A stretch of 64,000 bases of DNA from Collinsella vaginalis (GTDB lineage: Bacteria; Actinomycetota; Coriobacteriia; Coriobacteriales; Coriobacteriaceae), in contig NZ_LT838842.1 of the NCBI RefSeq assembly GCF_900176655.1, positions 345,270 to 409,269 of the forward strand. Reading direction: 5' to 3'. The translations under genes and the position numbers were made by a program. Below the pieces are notes generated by a model. That model saw nothing but the letters and a program-made list of their open reading frames with translations, was not told the origin of the DNA and searched no databases. Positions 42,188-49,828 of this stretch are shown here, one piece after another. Position 1 is the stretch's first letter; every line of letters starts with the position of its first letter.

Positions 42188-43213
42188 ATGAGCGACAGCA
42201 CGGTCCTGCTGGGGCACGGCTCCGGCGGCCAGATGATGAAGCGCATCATCGATGAGGTGTTCCTGGACGCGTTCGGCTCACCTGAGCTGCTCGCCGGCAA
42301 CGACGCCGGCGTCGCCGCACTTGAGCCGACCGGCCGCATCGCGATGTCCACCGACAGCTTCGTGGTGTCGCCGCCGTTCTTCCCCGGCGGGAACATCGGG
42401 CGGCTCGCCGTCTGCGGCACCGTGAACGACGTGGCCACCTCGGGGGCGCGTGTGCTCTACCTCTCCTGCGGGTTCATCCTGGAAGAGGGGTATCCGATGG
42501 ATGACCTGCGGCGCATCGTCATGACCATGGCCGAGACCGCACGCGAAGCCGGGGTCTCGATCATCACCGGCGACACCAAGGTGGTCGAGCGCGGCGGGGC
42601 GGACGGCGTGTACATCAACACCGCCGGTGTGGGGGCGGTGCCCGCGGGCGTGAACCTGTCGGGGGCCAACTGCCAGCCGGGGGATGTCGTGCTCGTCTCG
42701 GGCACCCTCGGCGACCATGGCATCGCGGTTGTGAGCCAGCGTGAGGGCCTGGCGTTCTCCACTGATATCGTGAGCGACGCGGCGCCGTTGAACCATTTGA
42801 TCGCGGCCGTCATGCAGGCTGCTCCCGGTGTGCGATGCTTCCGCGACCCCACGCGCGGCGGCCTGGCGAGCACGCTGAATGAGTTCGCCGAGGCGAGCGG
42901 CGTGTGCATCGAGATTGATGAGGATGCCGTTCCGGTGCGCGATGAGGTGCGCGGGGCCTGCGAGATGCTCGGATACGACGTGCTGCAGGTGGCGAACGAG
43001 GGCAAGATGGTCGCCGTGGTGCCTGCCGACGAGGCCGAGGCAGCGCTCGCCGCCATGCGCGGGGCGCGGTACGGGGAGGATGCCGCTGTGATCGGGCGCG
43101 TGATCGGGCGCGGGGACGCCACCGTCGGGGCTGCGGTGCGCGTGCGCACTGGCTGGGGCTCCACGCGTGTGCTCGACATGCTCGTCGGCGAGCAGCTGCC
43201 GCGTATCTGCTAG
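42188..43213 (+). CDS. hypE: hydrogenase maturation protein HypE
   Basis: This 341-residue ATP-dependent dehydratase converts the HypF-added thiocarbamate to a thiocyanate on its C-terminal Cys. The protein ends LPRIC, the essential PRIC tail, and has the PurM-like fold (GHGSGGQMM, FFPGGNIGRLAVCGTVNDV, cited by GGNIGRLAVCG). GAAGGAGAG precedes the ATG at 42188; the open frame further upstream is a shadow of hypD. With HypF (at 33.5 kb), HypC and HypD it covers all steps of CN ligand synthesis. Confidence 0.96.
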   Translation: MSDSTVLLGHGSGGQMMKRIIDEVFLDAFGSPELLAGNDAGVAALEPTGRIAMSTDSFVVSPPFFPGGNIGRLAVCGTVNDVATSGARVLYLSCGFILEEGYPMDDLRRIVMTMAETAREAGVSIITGDTKVVERGGADGVYINTAGVGAVPAGVNLSGANCQPGDVVLVSGTLGDHGIAVVSQREGLAFSTDIVSDAAPLNHLIAAVMQAAPGVRCFRDPTRGGLASTLNEFAEASGVCIEIDEDAVPVRDEVRGACEMLGYDVLQVANEGKMVAVVPADEAEAALAAMRGARYGEDAAVIGRVIGRGDATVGAAVRVRTGWGSTRVLDMLVGEQLPRIC

Positions 43214-43657
43214 GAGGGCTTGGGCTAGGCGCGCTTTTCCGTCCGTACGTGAACTGCCTTTGTGTTTATGTCCACTGAGTTCGACCGTCGTCGAGCGTGA
43301 GATGCCCAGCGCTGCGTTCAAGCCCGCTCACCGCGCATCCAAAATATGCTGTCAATTGAGGACGCCCCGATGCTCCCGCCACCATCGATCGAGCGATGCA
43401 GGGCGTGTCATACCCTGCATAGACGCAGATCTGACATTTCTACTACAGAGACCCGCTCTTAGTGAAACGAACGGGGATGCGACTGAAGCTAGCGGCGTAA
43501 TCCATGCATGAATGCTGCCCGCGCACCCAGCAGAGTCCGTACCCGGTAGAGTCCGCACCCGGTAAAATCAACGGTTTTGCGCAGTTCGCCATGGCGCCAC
43601 CTGCATAGCCTATAGTTCAGGCTGCACGCAACCGCACACCCCTACCTGGGAGGGCAC
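43214..43657. other. gene-free gap with hairpin and 16-bp tandem repeat
   Basis: A hairpin of ATGCAGGG/CCCTGCAT (43396-43420, 9-nt loop) lies about 180 bp after hypE. AGAGTCCGYACCCGGT is tandemly repeated twice at 43532-43563. A TATAGT -10 candidate for the HAD gene lies at 43611-43616. No gene seen. Confidence 0.5.
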
Positions 43658-44353
43658 ATGCCAGCTGAACCCACCTCATTCACCCATGTGATCTTTGACC
43701 TTGATGGAACCATCTTGAATACCCTGGAGGACCTCGCCAACGCCGGCAATCACACCTGCGAGCTGCACGGGTGGCCCACCTTCTCCGTCGACGACTACCG
43801 CTATAAGGTGGGCAACGGCATGCTCAAGCTCGTCGAGCGCTTCATGCCCGCTGAGTACGCCGGCGATCAGGCCATTTTCGAGCAGACACTCGCTGAGTTC
43901 CGTGCATACTACGGCGAGCACAAAGAGGACCACACAGCCCCTTATCCTGGCATTCCCGAGATGCTCGACGCCTTGCGCGCGGCCGGACTCACCCTTGCCG
44001 TCCTCACCAACAAGGACCATTTCTCCGCCGCCCCGCTCATCGAGCGCTATTTCGGGTCCGAACGCTTCGCCTACGTGCAGGGCCGCGTTCCCGAGTTCCC
44101 GCCCAAGCCGGCTGCCCCGGTCACGCTGCATGTGCTTGAGCAGCTCGGTGCCGATCCCGCGCACACACTCTACGTGGGCGATAGCGACGTCGACGTCCTG
44201 TGCGGCCACAACGCGGGCCTCAAGGCGGCGGGCGTGTCCTGGGGCTTCCGCGGCCGCAGCGAGCTCGAGTCAGCAGGTGCCGGCTTCATCGCCGACACGC
44301 CCGAGGAGCTCGTGGCGATCGCAACCGGAAAACACGCCGGGAACGAGGCCTAG
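43658..44353 (+). CDS. HAD-superfamily phosphatase (phosphoglycolate phosphatase-like)
   Basis: This 231-residue protein carries the HAD motifs: DLDGTILNT (nucleophile and acid Asp), VLTNKD, KPAAP and VGDSDVDVLCG. A helical cap domain lies at residues ~20-90, as in Gph/PGP subfamily I enzymes. It probably dephosphorylates a small phospho-metabolite; phosphoglycolate is the usual guess but cannot be confirmed. GGAGGGCAC precedes the ATG. It is transcribed alone, downstream of hypE. Confidence 0.88.
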   Translation: MPAEPTSFTHVIFDLDGTILNTLEDLANAGNHTCELHGWPTFSVDDYRYKVGNGMLKLVERFMPAEYAGDQAIFEQTLAEFRAYYGEHKEDHTAPYPGIPEMLDALRAAGLTLAVLTNKDHFSAAPLIERYFGSERFAYVQGRVPEFPPKPAAPVTLHVLEQLGADPAHTLYVGDSDVDVLCGHNAGLKAAGVSWGFRGRSELESAGAGFIADTPEELVAIATGKHAGNEA

Positions 44354-44618
44354 GGGCTTTTCCCCGCGGCCGAGCCCCCGTTGATCTGATTAGCTCAGAC
44401 TGCAGCCGTCGAACCGCACCACGAACCTTGTTCGATGGCGCACGCGCGGCGCTCAAGTGCGGAACCCCCTACCCTGCCTCTTTTCGCTCACAGACCATGC
44501 CGAGCACATGAGCCCCCATCCGCAATCGCGCAGATGGGGCTCGCTGAGTCGCATATGCGGTCGAGCGCCGCGCGGGCTACGCCAAGCGGAGACCGGGGTC
44601 GCGCTGCCACCGCGCCAA

Positions 44619-45221
44619 TTAGCTGTCCTGCGAGTCGCTCGCGCCCACCTCGCCGAGGGCCTTGATCACGCTCGCCTGATCGGCCTGCCACTCGCCATCG
44701 TCGTTCTTCTTGTATGCGATCGAGACCTCGCCGGTGCTGGTCTCAGTCTCCTTGACGCTCTGGAGCAGCACCTCCCCGGCCCGCTTGTACAGGTCTCCCT
44801 GCGTTGCGACCTCATCGGGATTCTGCTGGAGCCGCTGAATCTCCGCCGCCCACTTCGTCTGAAAATTCGCATTGACGGCAGCAGCGGATTTGACCGTGAG
44901 GGTCATCTTGACCTCGGCCGTACCCTCCTTGTCATCAACGGTGATGTCCCCGACCTTGTAATCGAACCCGTCGAGGTACGCCTTGAGGTACTCGTCGGCG
45001 TCGATGTTGAATTCCTTCAACTGCCCACTGTTCATCACGCCTTCGACGGCCTTGACCATCTCGCTCTGGGCGTCGCCGGTCTTGATCTGCTCAAACGCCT
45101 CAGAGACGCTCTGACGGATGATGTCCTCGCTCGATCGGCCGCCGCAGGCGGTGAGGCCCAATCCGAACACGGCAAGAAAGGCCGTCAGTGCCAGCGTGAG
45201 TAGCGTCCTCTGCTTCATCAT
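44619..45221 (-). CDS. lipoprotein, DUF5105-like (paralogue A)
   Basis: This 200-residue secreted lipoprotein starts MMKQRTLLTLALTAFLAVFG and has the lipobox LTAC near residue 26. The mature part is a helical-plus-beta domain (SEDIIRQSVSEAFEQIKTGD; DYKVGDITVDDKEGTAEVK) that resembles DUF5105. A closely similar paralogue lies 400 bp upstream on the same strand. AAGGGGG precedes the ATG. The family is common in Gram-positive gut bacteria but has no known function; an extracellular or envelope role is likely. Confidence 0.8.
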   Translation of the reverse strand: MMKQRTLLTLALTAFLAVFGLGLTACGGRSSEDIIRQSVSEAFEQIKTGDAQSEMVKAVEGVMNSGQLKEFNIDADEYLKAYLDGFDYKVGDITVDDKEGTAEVKMTLTVKSAAAVNANFQTKWAAEIQRLQQNPDEVATQGDLYKRAGEVLLQSVKETETSTGEVSIAYKKNDDGEWQADQASVIKALGEVGASDSQDS

Positions 45222-45623
45222 GATCCCCCTTGTAGAAAAATGCGCAGATGCAAGCAAAATCAGTATACCGACGAGGAAGCTTCGCTGTCCAACCTATGCA
45301 TAACAATGGTTATACGTCTGGAAGGCCATCTAGGGCCGATGACCTGTGCTTTTCAACGACGTATGAAGCTGCGGCACAAAATGACAGAACTGCAAGCAAA
45401 CCGCGATGCGAGCGCAAGCTTTCACGCCACATAAAGATGACGTTGCGTTGGTCCCAGCCCAAGTGCAGGTGTTTCCAAGGGCGCTGCAGCAGTCCAAGCT
45501 CCGGACTCCCTGTCTCGCATCAGCAAGAACGTCACAGACTGAATAAAAACAACGCGGGCCGGGGACCGAACGGCACCCCGGCCCGCGCTCTTCAAGCACG
45601 AACTGCGCTCTTAGTGCGCGCCC
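45222..45623. other. gap between two paralogous lipoprotein genes
   Basis: It contains a strong terminator (45553-45587) for the upstream gene. A short block at 45293-45313 has TATGCATAACAATGGTTAT, the same palindrome-like centre as the type 2 inverted-repeat elements, with AGAAAAATGC about 60 bp before it (45234), but no matching right arm. It may be a decayed copy. TGCAAGCAAA occurs twice, at 45249 and 45391. Confidence 0.45.
45553..45587 (-). terminator. terminator of lipoprotein gene B
   Basis: A 12-bp perfect stem (CGCGGGCCGGGG / CCCCGGCCCGCG) is followed on the minus strand by TTGTTTTTATTC. It lies 36 bp after the stop. Confidence 0.9.
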
Positions 45624-46226
45624 CTACTCAGACAGGCTCTGAGCAAGCTCCGTGTACTTGGATATATCGCCCGTGGTGGCTTCCTCCATCGACTTCGCGA
45701 GGGCGTCCTCGTCAACCGACCAGGTCCCGTCTGAATCGCGGGTGTAGGTGATCGTGATGTCCGTCGTGGCAGGCTCGATATTCTTGGTCTCCTCGACCAT
45801 GATGGCCGCGAGCTCCGCGTTGAACTCGTCCTCCGTGGTGGCACTCGTCGTGAGGCTCGCCTGCATCGCCCGCGGGAGGAAGGCGGCCAGGAGGTCCGAC
45901 ATCTGCTTGATCGTAACGGAAACGTCGGCGGTGGCGGTGCCGGCGTTCTCGTCAACCGTGATGTCGCCGATCTTGTAGTCGGAACCATCGAGATAGGCCG
46001 CGGTGAACTCGGAAGAGTCGACACCGTACTCGCCGAGCTCCCCCTGGATGCTCTCCTCGAACCCCTTGGCGAAGTCGCCGTCGCCGGACTTCATCTGCGA
46101 GAAGCCCTCTTCGAGGTCCTGGCGGATGAGCTGCTCAACCGAAGGGCCCCCGCAAGCTGCGAGACCGAGGCCGCAGACGACGAGCAAGACCGCCATCAAA
46201 GCAGTAACCAGTGTTTTCCGTTTCAT
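45624..46226 (-). CDS. lipoprotein, DUF5105-like (paralogue B)
   Basis: This 200-residue lipoprotein has a signal peptide (MKRKTLVTALMAVLLVVCG) and lipobox LAAC. The mature domain matches paralogue A in length and pattern (VEQLIRQDLEEGFSQMKSGD; DYKIGDITVDENAGTATADV), showing a tandem duplication. A terminator separates the two genes, so they are transcribed separately. Function unknown; the same envelope role as paralogue A is likely. Confidence 0.82.
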   Translation of the reverse strand: MKRKTLVTALMAVLLVVCGLGLAACGGPSVEQLIRQDLEEGFSQMKSGDGDFAKGFEESIQGELGEYGVDSSEFTAAYLDGSDYKIGDITVDENAGTATADVSVTIKQMSDLLAAFLPRAMQASLTTSATTEDEFNAELAAIMVEETKNIEPATTDITITYTRDSDGTWSVDEDALAKSMEEATTGDISKYTELAQSLSE

Positions 46227-46363
46227 GTTGTTCCTTCCCCAGTACCATGATGCAGCATGCGGATACCTCCGCTGGTGATCATTCTACTGGAGAATATTCA
46301 CAAACCATTCATGAACAGATGTCTGGCCTGTAAAGGTTTCACAACCCCTCTGGATATGGGAGG

Positions 46364-47047
46364 TTATTCTTTTGCACCGTACCGCTCATAGTAAGCATCT
46401 AGGCGGCCCTTCACCCCGTCGTCGATGACCACGCGGCCGCTGAGCTCACGATTGAGCAGGTGCTCGGCGACCTCGGCCATCGAGACGATCGATGCCACAG
46501 GGAATCCGTAGCGCTCCTGGATCTCACGCTGAGCGGTGACGGTGCCCCCGCGGCCGACCTCCATGCGGTTCAAGGAGACGATGAGTCCCTTGACCTCGAC
46601 ATCTGCTGCGGCTTTCAGGATGGGGTAGGTCTCATCGATGGACTTGCCCGATGTGGTGACGTCCTCGACCATGATCACGCGGTCGCCGTCGGAGAGCTCG
46701 GCGCCGAGCAGGTTACCCGCATCGGCACCGTGGTCCTTGACCTCCTTGCGGTTGCAGCAGTACCGCACCTCCTTGCCGTAGAGCTCGGAGAGGGCGATCG
46801 CCGTGACGACGGCGAGCGGAATGCCCTTGTACGCAGGTCCGAAGACCACGTCGAAGTCGAGTTCGAAGTTGTCGTGGATGGCACGGGCGTAGTACTCGCC
46901 CAGGCGCTTGAGCTGATCGCCCGTCACGTAGGCGCCGGCGTTCATGAAGAACGGCGAGGTGCGCCCGCTCTTGAGGGTGAACTCACCGAACTTCAGCACA
47001 TCGGACGCGACCATGAACTCGATGAACTCCTGCTTGTAGGCCTCCAC
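46364..47047 (-). CDS. pyrE: orotate phosphoribosyltransferase
   Basis: This 227-residue enzyme joins orotate to PRPP to make OMP in pyrimidine synthesis. The PRPP-binding motif VIMVEDVTTSGKS is present, with the N-terminal LKFGEFTLKSGRTSPFFMN and the NRKEVKDHG flexible loop. The GTG at 47047 follows GAAGGGAG; the open frame continues upstream but without family similarity. It is transcribed alone. Other pyr genes are not in the window. Confidence 0.93.
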   Translation of the reverse strand: MEAYKQEFIEFMVASDVLKFGEFTLKSGRTSPFFMNAGAYVTGDQLKRLGEYYARAIHDNFELDFDVVFGPAYKGIPLAVVTAIALSELYGKEVRYCCNRKEVKDHGADAGNLLGAELSDGDRVIMVEDVTTSGKSIDETYPILKAAADVEVKGLIVSLNRMEVGRGGTVTAQREIQERYGFPVASIVSMAEVAEHLLNRELSGRVVIDDGVKGRLDAYYERYGAKE

Positions 47048-47132
47048 GGGACTCCCTTCGCACGGACGGTGAACCTTTTGGGAGGATACCACGCCCGGCA
47101 TCAACCGCATGCTTCGAGCACGAGGGCGCGTT

Positions 47133-47945
47133 TTATCCCGCGTAACTCGCCAGGAACTCGCGGGTGCGGGGGTTCTGCGGGTGATCGATGACCTGGTCCG
47201 CCGGGCCTTCCTCGACGATTCTGCCGCCGTCCATGAAGATGGCGCGGTCGGCCACCTCGCGGGCGAAGGCCATCTCGTGCGTCACCACGAGCATCGTGAT
47301 GTCCTCGGCCGCGAGCTGCTTCATCACCTTGAGCACCTCGCCGGTGAGCTCGGGGTCAAGCGCGCTCGTGGGCTCGTCGAAGAACAGCGCATCGGGGTTC
47401 AGGCAGAGGGCCCGCGCGATGCTCGCCCGCTGCTGCTGGCCGCCAGAGAGCTGGTAGGGGACCTTCTCCTCGCAACCCGTGAGGCCCATCTTCGCGATGA
47501 GGGCACGCGCCTGCTCCTCAACCTCGGCCCGCGGGCGTCTCTGCACCACCAGGGGGGCGTCCATGATGTTCCGGAGCACCGTCATGTGCGGGAACAGGTT
47601 GAACTGCTGAAACACGAGGCCAAACCGCTGCCTGGCCTGCGCGATCACGTCCTTACCGCCGTAGACCGCCCTGCCGCCGGCATCCGGCTCGGCAACGGAG
47701 AGCTCCCCATAGGAGAGAGATCCGCCGTCCAGGGTCTCGAGCAGGGCGAGGCAGCGCAGCAGCGTGGACTTGCCACCGCCCGAGGGCCCGATCACCGAGA
47801 CCACCTCGCCGGGACGCACCTCGAGCGAGATATCCTTCAGGACCGCGTTCTCGGCGAAGGACTTGCTACCATGCGCAAGCCGCACGACGGGCTCCATGCC
47901 GCCGCGGCCTTCGGATCCGGCCTTCCCGATCGTCCTCTTCTCCAT
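47133..47945 (-). CDS. amino-acid ABC transporter ATP-binding protein
   Basis: This 270-residue ATPase is of the GlnQ/HisP type. Walker [12 protein letters not shown], the Q-loop in QQFNLFPH, signature LSGGQQQR, Walker [15 protein letters not shown] and switch VVTHEM are all present. A 15-residue polar leader precedes the domain. GAGGAGG lies upstream of the ATG at 47945. It is the last gene of an SBP-permease-ATPase operon for uptake of polar amino acids. Confidence 0.94.
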   Translation of the reverse strand: MEKRTIGKAGSEGRGGMEPVVRLAHGSKSFAENAVLKDISLEVRPGEVVSVIGPSGGGKSTLLRCLALLETLDGGSLSYGELSVAEPDAGGRAVYGGKDVIAQARQRFGLVFQQFNLFPHMTVLRNIMDAPLVVQRRPRAEVEEQARALIAKMGLTGCEEKVPYQLSGGQQQRASIARALCLNPDALFFDEPTSALDPELTGEVLKVMKQLAAEDITMLVVTHEMAFAREVADRAIFMDGGRIVEEGPADQVIDHPQNPRTREFLASYAG

Positions 47946-47999
47946 CTTGACCTCCTCAATCGCACGGCCGCGCCCACAGCGGGACGCCAGCGCCGGCGC

Positions 48000-48653
48000 T
48001 TAGTCGCGGTAGTAGTCCATCTTTTTCTCGATGCGGCCCATCGCGACCTCCACCAGGAAGTTAAACACCCAGTAGATCGCCGCGGCGATGGCGAAGGGCA
48101 CCATCGTGCGCTGCGAGGCCACGAGCGCCTTGGCGGTGGAGAACATCTCCGCCACGCCGATGGAGAACGCCAGCGAGGTGTCCTTGACCAGCGTGATGAC
48201 CTCGTTGCCGAGGGCCGGCATGATGCGTTTCACCACCTGGGGCGCCACGATCCGCCAGAAGGTCTGCGTCCGCGAGTAGCCGAGCACCTGGGCGGCCTCG
48301 TACTGACCCCGCGGGATGGACTGGATGCCGGCGCGGTAGATCTCCGCGAAATAGCCCGCGTAGTTCAGGATGAAGGCCGCCACGCAGGCCTGCCATTTGG
48401 AATCCGGGGTGAGCTGGATCCCGAACACGTAGAACGGCGCGAAATAGATGGCGAACATCTGCAGCATGAGCGGGGTGCCGCGCATGATCGAGATGTAGAT
48501 GCGCGCGAGCCATCTGACCGGCGCGATGCGGCTCATGCGCATGAGGGCGATCGGCACGCCGAGCGGCAGGGCACCGGCAAGCGTGATGAAGAAGAGCGCT
48601 AGGCTCGTGAGGAACCCCTGGCCCAGCATTCCCATCATGGTCTCGAGTGTCAT
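48000..48653 (-). CDS. amino-acid ABC transporter permease (HisM/GlnP type)
   Basis: This 217-residue membrane protein has five helices and the polar-amino-acid permease loop EIYRAGIQSIPRGQYEAAQ, with the EAA motif that contacts the ATPase. The ATG at 48653 follows ATAGGAGG. One permease gene suggests a homodimeric pore. It follows the binding-protein gene after a 97-bp gap with a hairpin, and precedes the ATPase gene by 54 bp. Confidence 0.93.
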   Translation of the reverse strand: MTLETMMGMLGQGFLTSLALFFITLAGALPLGVPIALMRMSRIAPVRWLARIYISIMRGTPLMLQMFAIYFAPFYVFGIQLTPDSKWQACVAAFILNYAGYFAEIYRAGIQSIPRGQYEAAQVLGYSRTQTFWRIVAPQVVKRIMPALGNEVITLVKDTSLAFSIGVAEMFSTAKALVASQRTMVPFAIAAAIYWVFNFLVEVAMGRIEKKMDYYRD

Positions 48654-48673
48654 GAAGCCTCCTATTCGCGCTC

Positions 48674-48705
48674 AAGAGCCCGGATGCCGCAGCAACCGGG
48701 CTCTT
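48674..48705 (-). terminator. intercistronic hairpin in the ABC operon
   Basis: A 10-bp stem (AAGAGCCCGG / CCGGGCTCTT) without a T-run lies between the binding-protein and permease genes. Such hairpins commonly protect the upstream mRNA or lower downstream expression, giving more binding protein than membrane subunits. Confidence 0.6.
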
Positions 48706-48750
48706 GCTCGTATACCCGCGCCGATCAGGGCACGGACCGTGTGTTCTTGC

Positions 48751-49608
48751 TTACTTCAGGATCCAGTTGTCGTAGGACAGGCCGTAGCTCGCGTAGGACT
48801 CGGCGATCTTCTTGACAGTGCCGTCCTCGTTGAGCTCCTTCAGGGCCGCAGTCACCTTGTCGGCGGTCTCGGTGTCACCCTTCTTGAAGCCGACGGCGTA
48901 GTTCTCAGAGGAGAGCGGCTCGGTGAGCTGCACGTAGGCGTCGGGGTTCGCGGAGATCTGATACTGGGCGATCGAGAGGTCGCAAGCCACGGCGTCGGTG
49001 GCGCCGCTCTCGAGCTCGGCGAAGGCGGTGTTGTAATCGGGACGCGTCTCGAGGGAGGCGAAGGTGGCGGCGAGATCGGCCTTGTCACCCTGCAGGACCT
49101 CCTCGGCGGCGGAGTCGGCCTGGGTGATCACGTTCTTGCCGGCGAGGTCCTCGAGCGAGCTGATCCCGCTGTCCTTCCGCACGACGACCACCTGCTGGTT
49201 CAACATGTAGGGCTCAGAGAACGTGTAGCCGTCCTCGCGACCCTCCATCGTGAAGCCGTTCCAGATGCAGTTGATGGCCCCGGAGTTGAGGAGCGCATCC
49301 TTGGCGTCCCAGTCGATGGGCGTGAGCTCAACCTCCCAGCCGAGCTTCTCGGCGACCGCCTTGGCGAGGTCGAGGTCGAAGCCGGTGTACTCGCCATCAT
49401 CACCCACGAAGCCGTAGGGCGGGTAGGCCTGGTCGAAGCCGACGACAAGCTTGCCCGTGGCGGAGGCCGAGGTGTCGGTGGTTGAGCTGGAGCTGGAGCC
49501 GGCATCGGTGGAGGTGGTGGTGCTCGCGGTGCCCCCGCAGGCGGTGAGGCCGAAAGCGATGGCGATCGCCACCACGGCGGTCAATACGGTCAGGATGCGT
49601 TTCTTCAT
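48751..49608 (-). CDS. amino-acid ABC transporter substrate-binding lipoprotein
   Basis: This 285-residue protein has a lipoprotein signal (MKKRILTVLTAVVAIAIAFG, LTACGG) and a Ser/Thr-rich linker, then the SBP_bac_3 fold (VGFDQAYPPYGFVGDDGEY, ELTPIDWDAKDALLNSGAI, VVRKDSGI). It captures polar amino acids outside the membrane for the importer encoded downstream. The ATG at 49608 is chosen for its signal peptide; the longer frame is a leader. Ligand (Gln, Cys, Arg or Asp) cannot be assigned from the residues seen. Confidence 0.93.
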   Translation of the reverse strand: MKKRILTVLTAVVAIAIAFGLTACGGTASTTTSTDAGSSSSSTTDTSASATGKLVVGFDQAYPPYGFVGDDGEYTGFDLDLAKAVAEKLGWEVELTPIDWDAKDALLNSGAINCIWNGFTMEGREDGYTFSEPYMLNQQVVVVRKDSGISSLEDLAGKNVITQADSAAEEVLQGDKADLAATFASLETRPDYNTAFAELESGATDAVACDLSIAQYQISANPDAYVQLTEPLSSENYAVGFKKGDTETADKVTAALKELNEDGTVKKIAESYASYGLSYDNWILK

Positions 49609-49672
49609 GGCATGGGTCCCTTCGGTGCGTGCCGCGCCGTGCGCGCGACAGGTTCTCCCTAAGTGCACGATA

Positions 49673-49702
49673 TACTTTAGTTTGCTAAAGTACTTCTGAC
49701 AA
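49673..49702 (-). promoter_or_regulatory. promoter and operator-like palindrome of the ABC operon
   Basis: On the minus strand TTGTCA (49702-49697) and TAAAGT (49679-49674) are spaced 17 bp. A perfect 8-bp inverted repeat, TACTTTAG-TTTG-CTAAAGTA (49673-49692), covers the spacer and -10 and is a good operator candidate. No regulator gene is adjacent. Confidence 0.6.
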
Positions 49703-49758
49703 GAGATCACGTGAAAAAGATCCCAGAATGTGTGCTCCTCATGGAAAGTGCAGATAAA

Positions 49759-49808
49759 AAGCCCCTCCGATCGCGACGCATTTGTTACAGCGCAACGCGG
49801 AGGGGCTT
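49759..49808 (-). terminator. terminator of the LPQTG-protein gene
   Basis: An 11-bp stem (AAGCCCCTCCG / CGGAGGGGCTT) with a 28-nt loop is followed on the minus strand by TTTT. It lies 20 bp after the stop. Confidence 0.75.
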
Positions 49809-49828
49809 ATTTGCGGGGACGTGATGCC

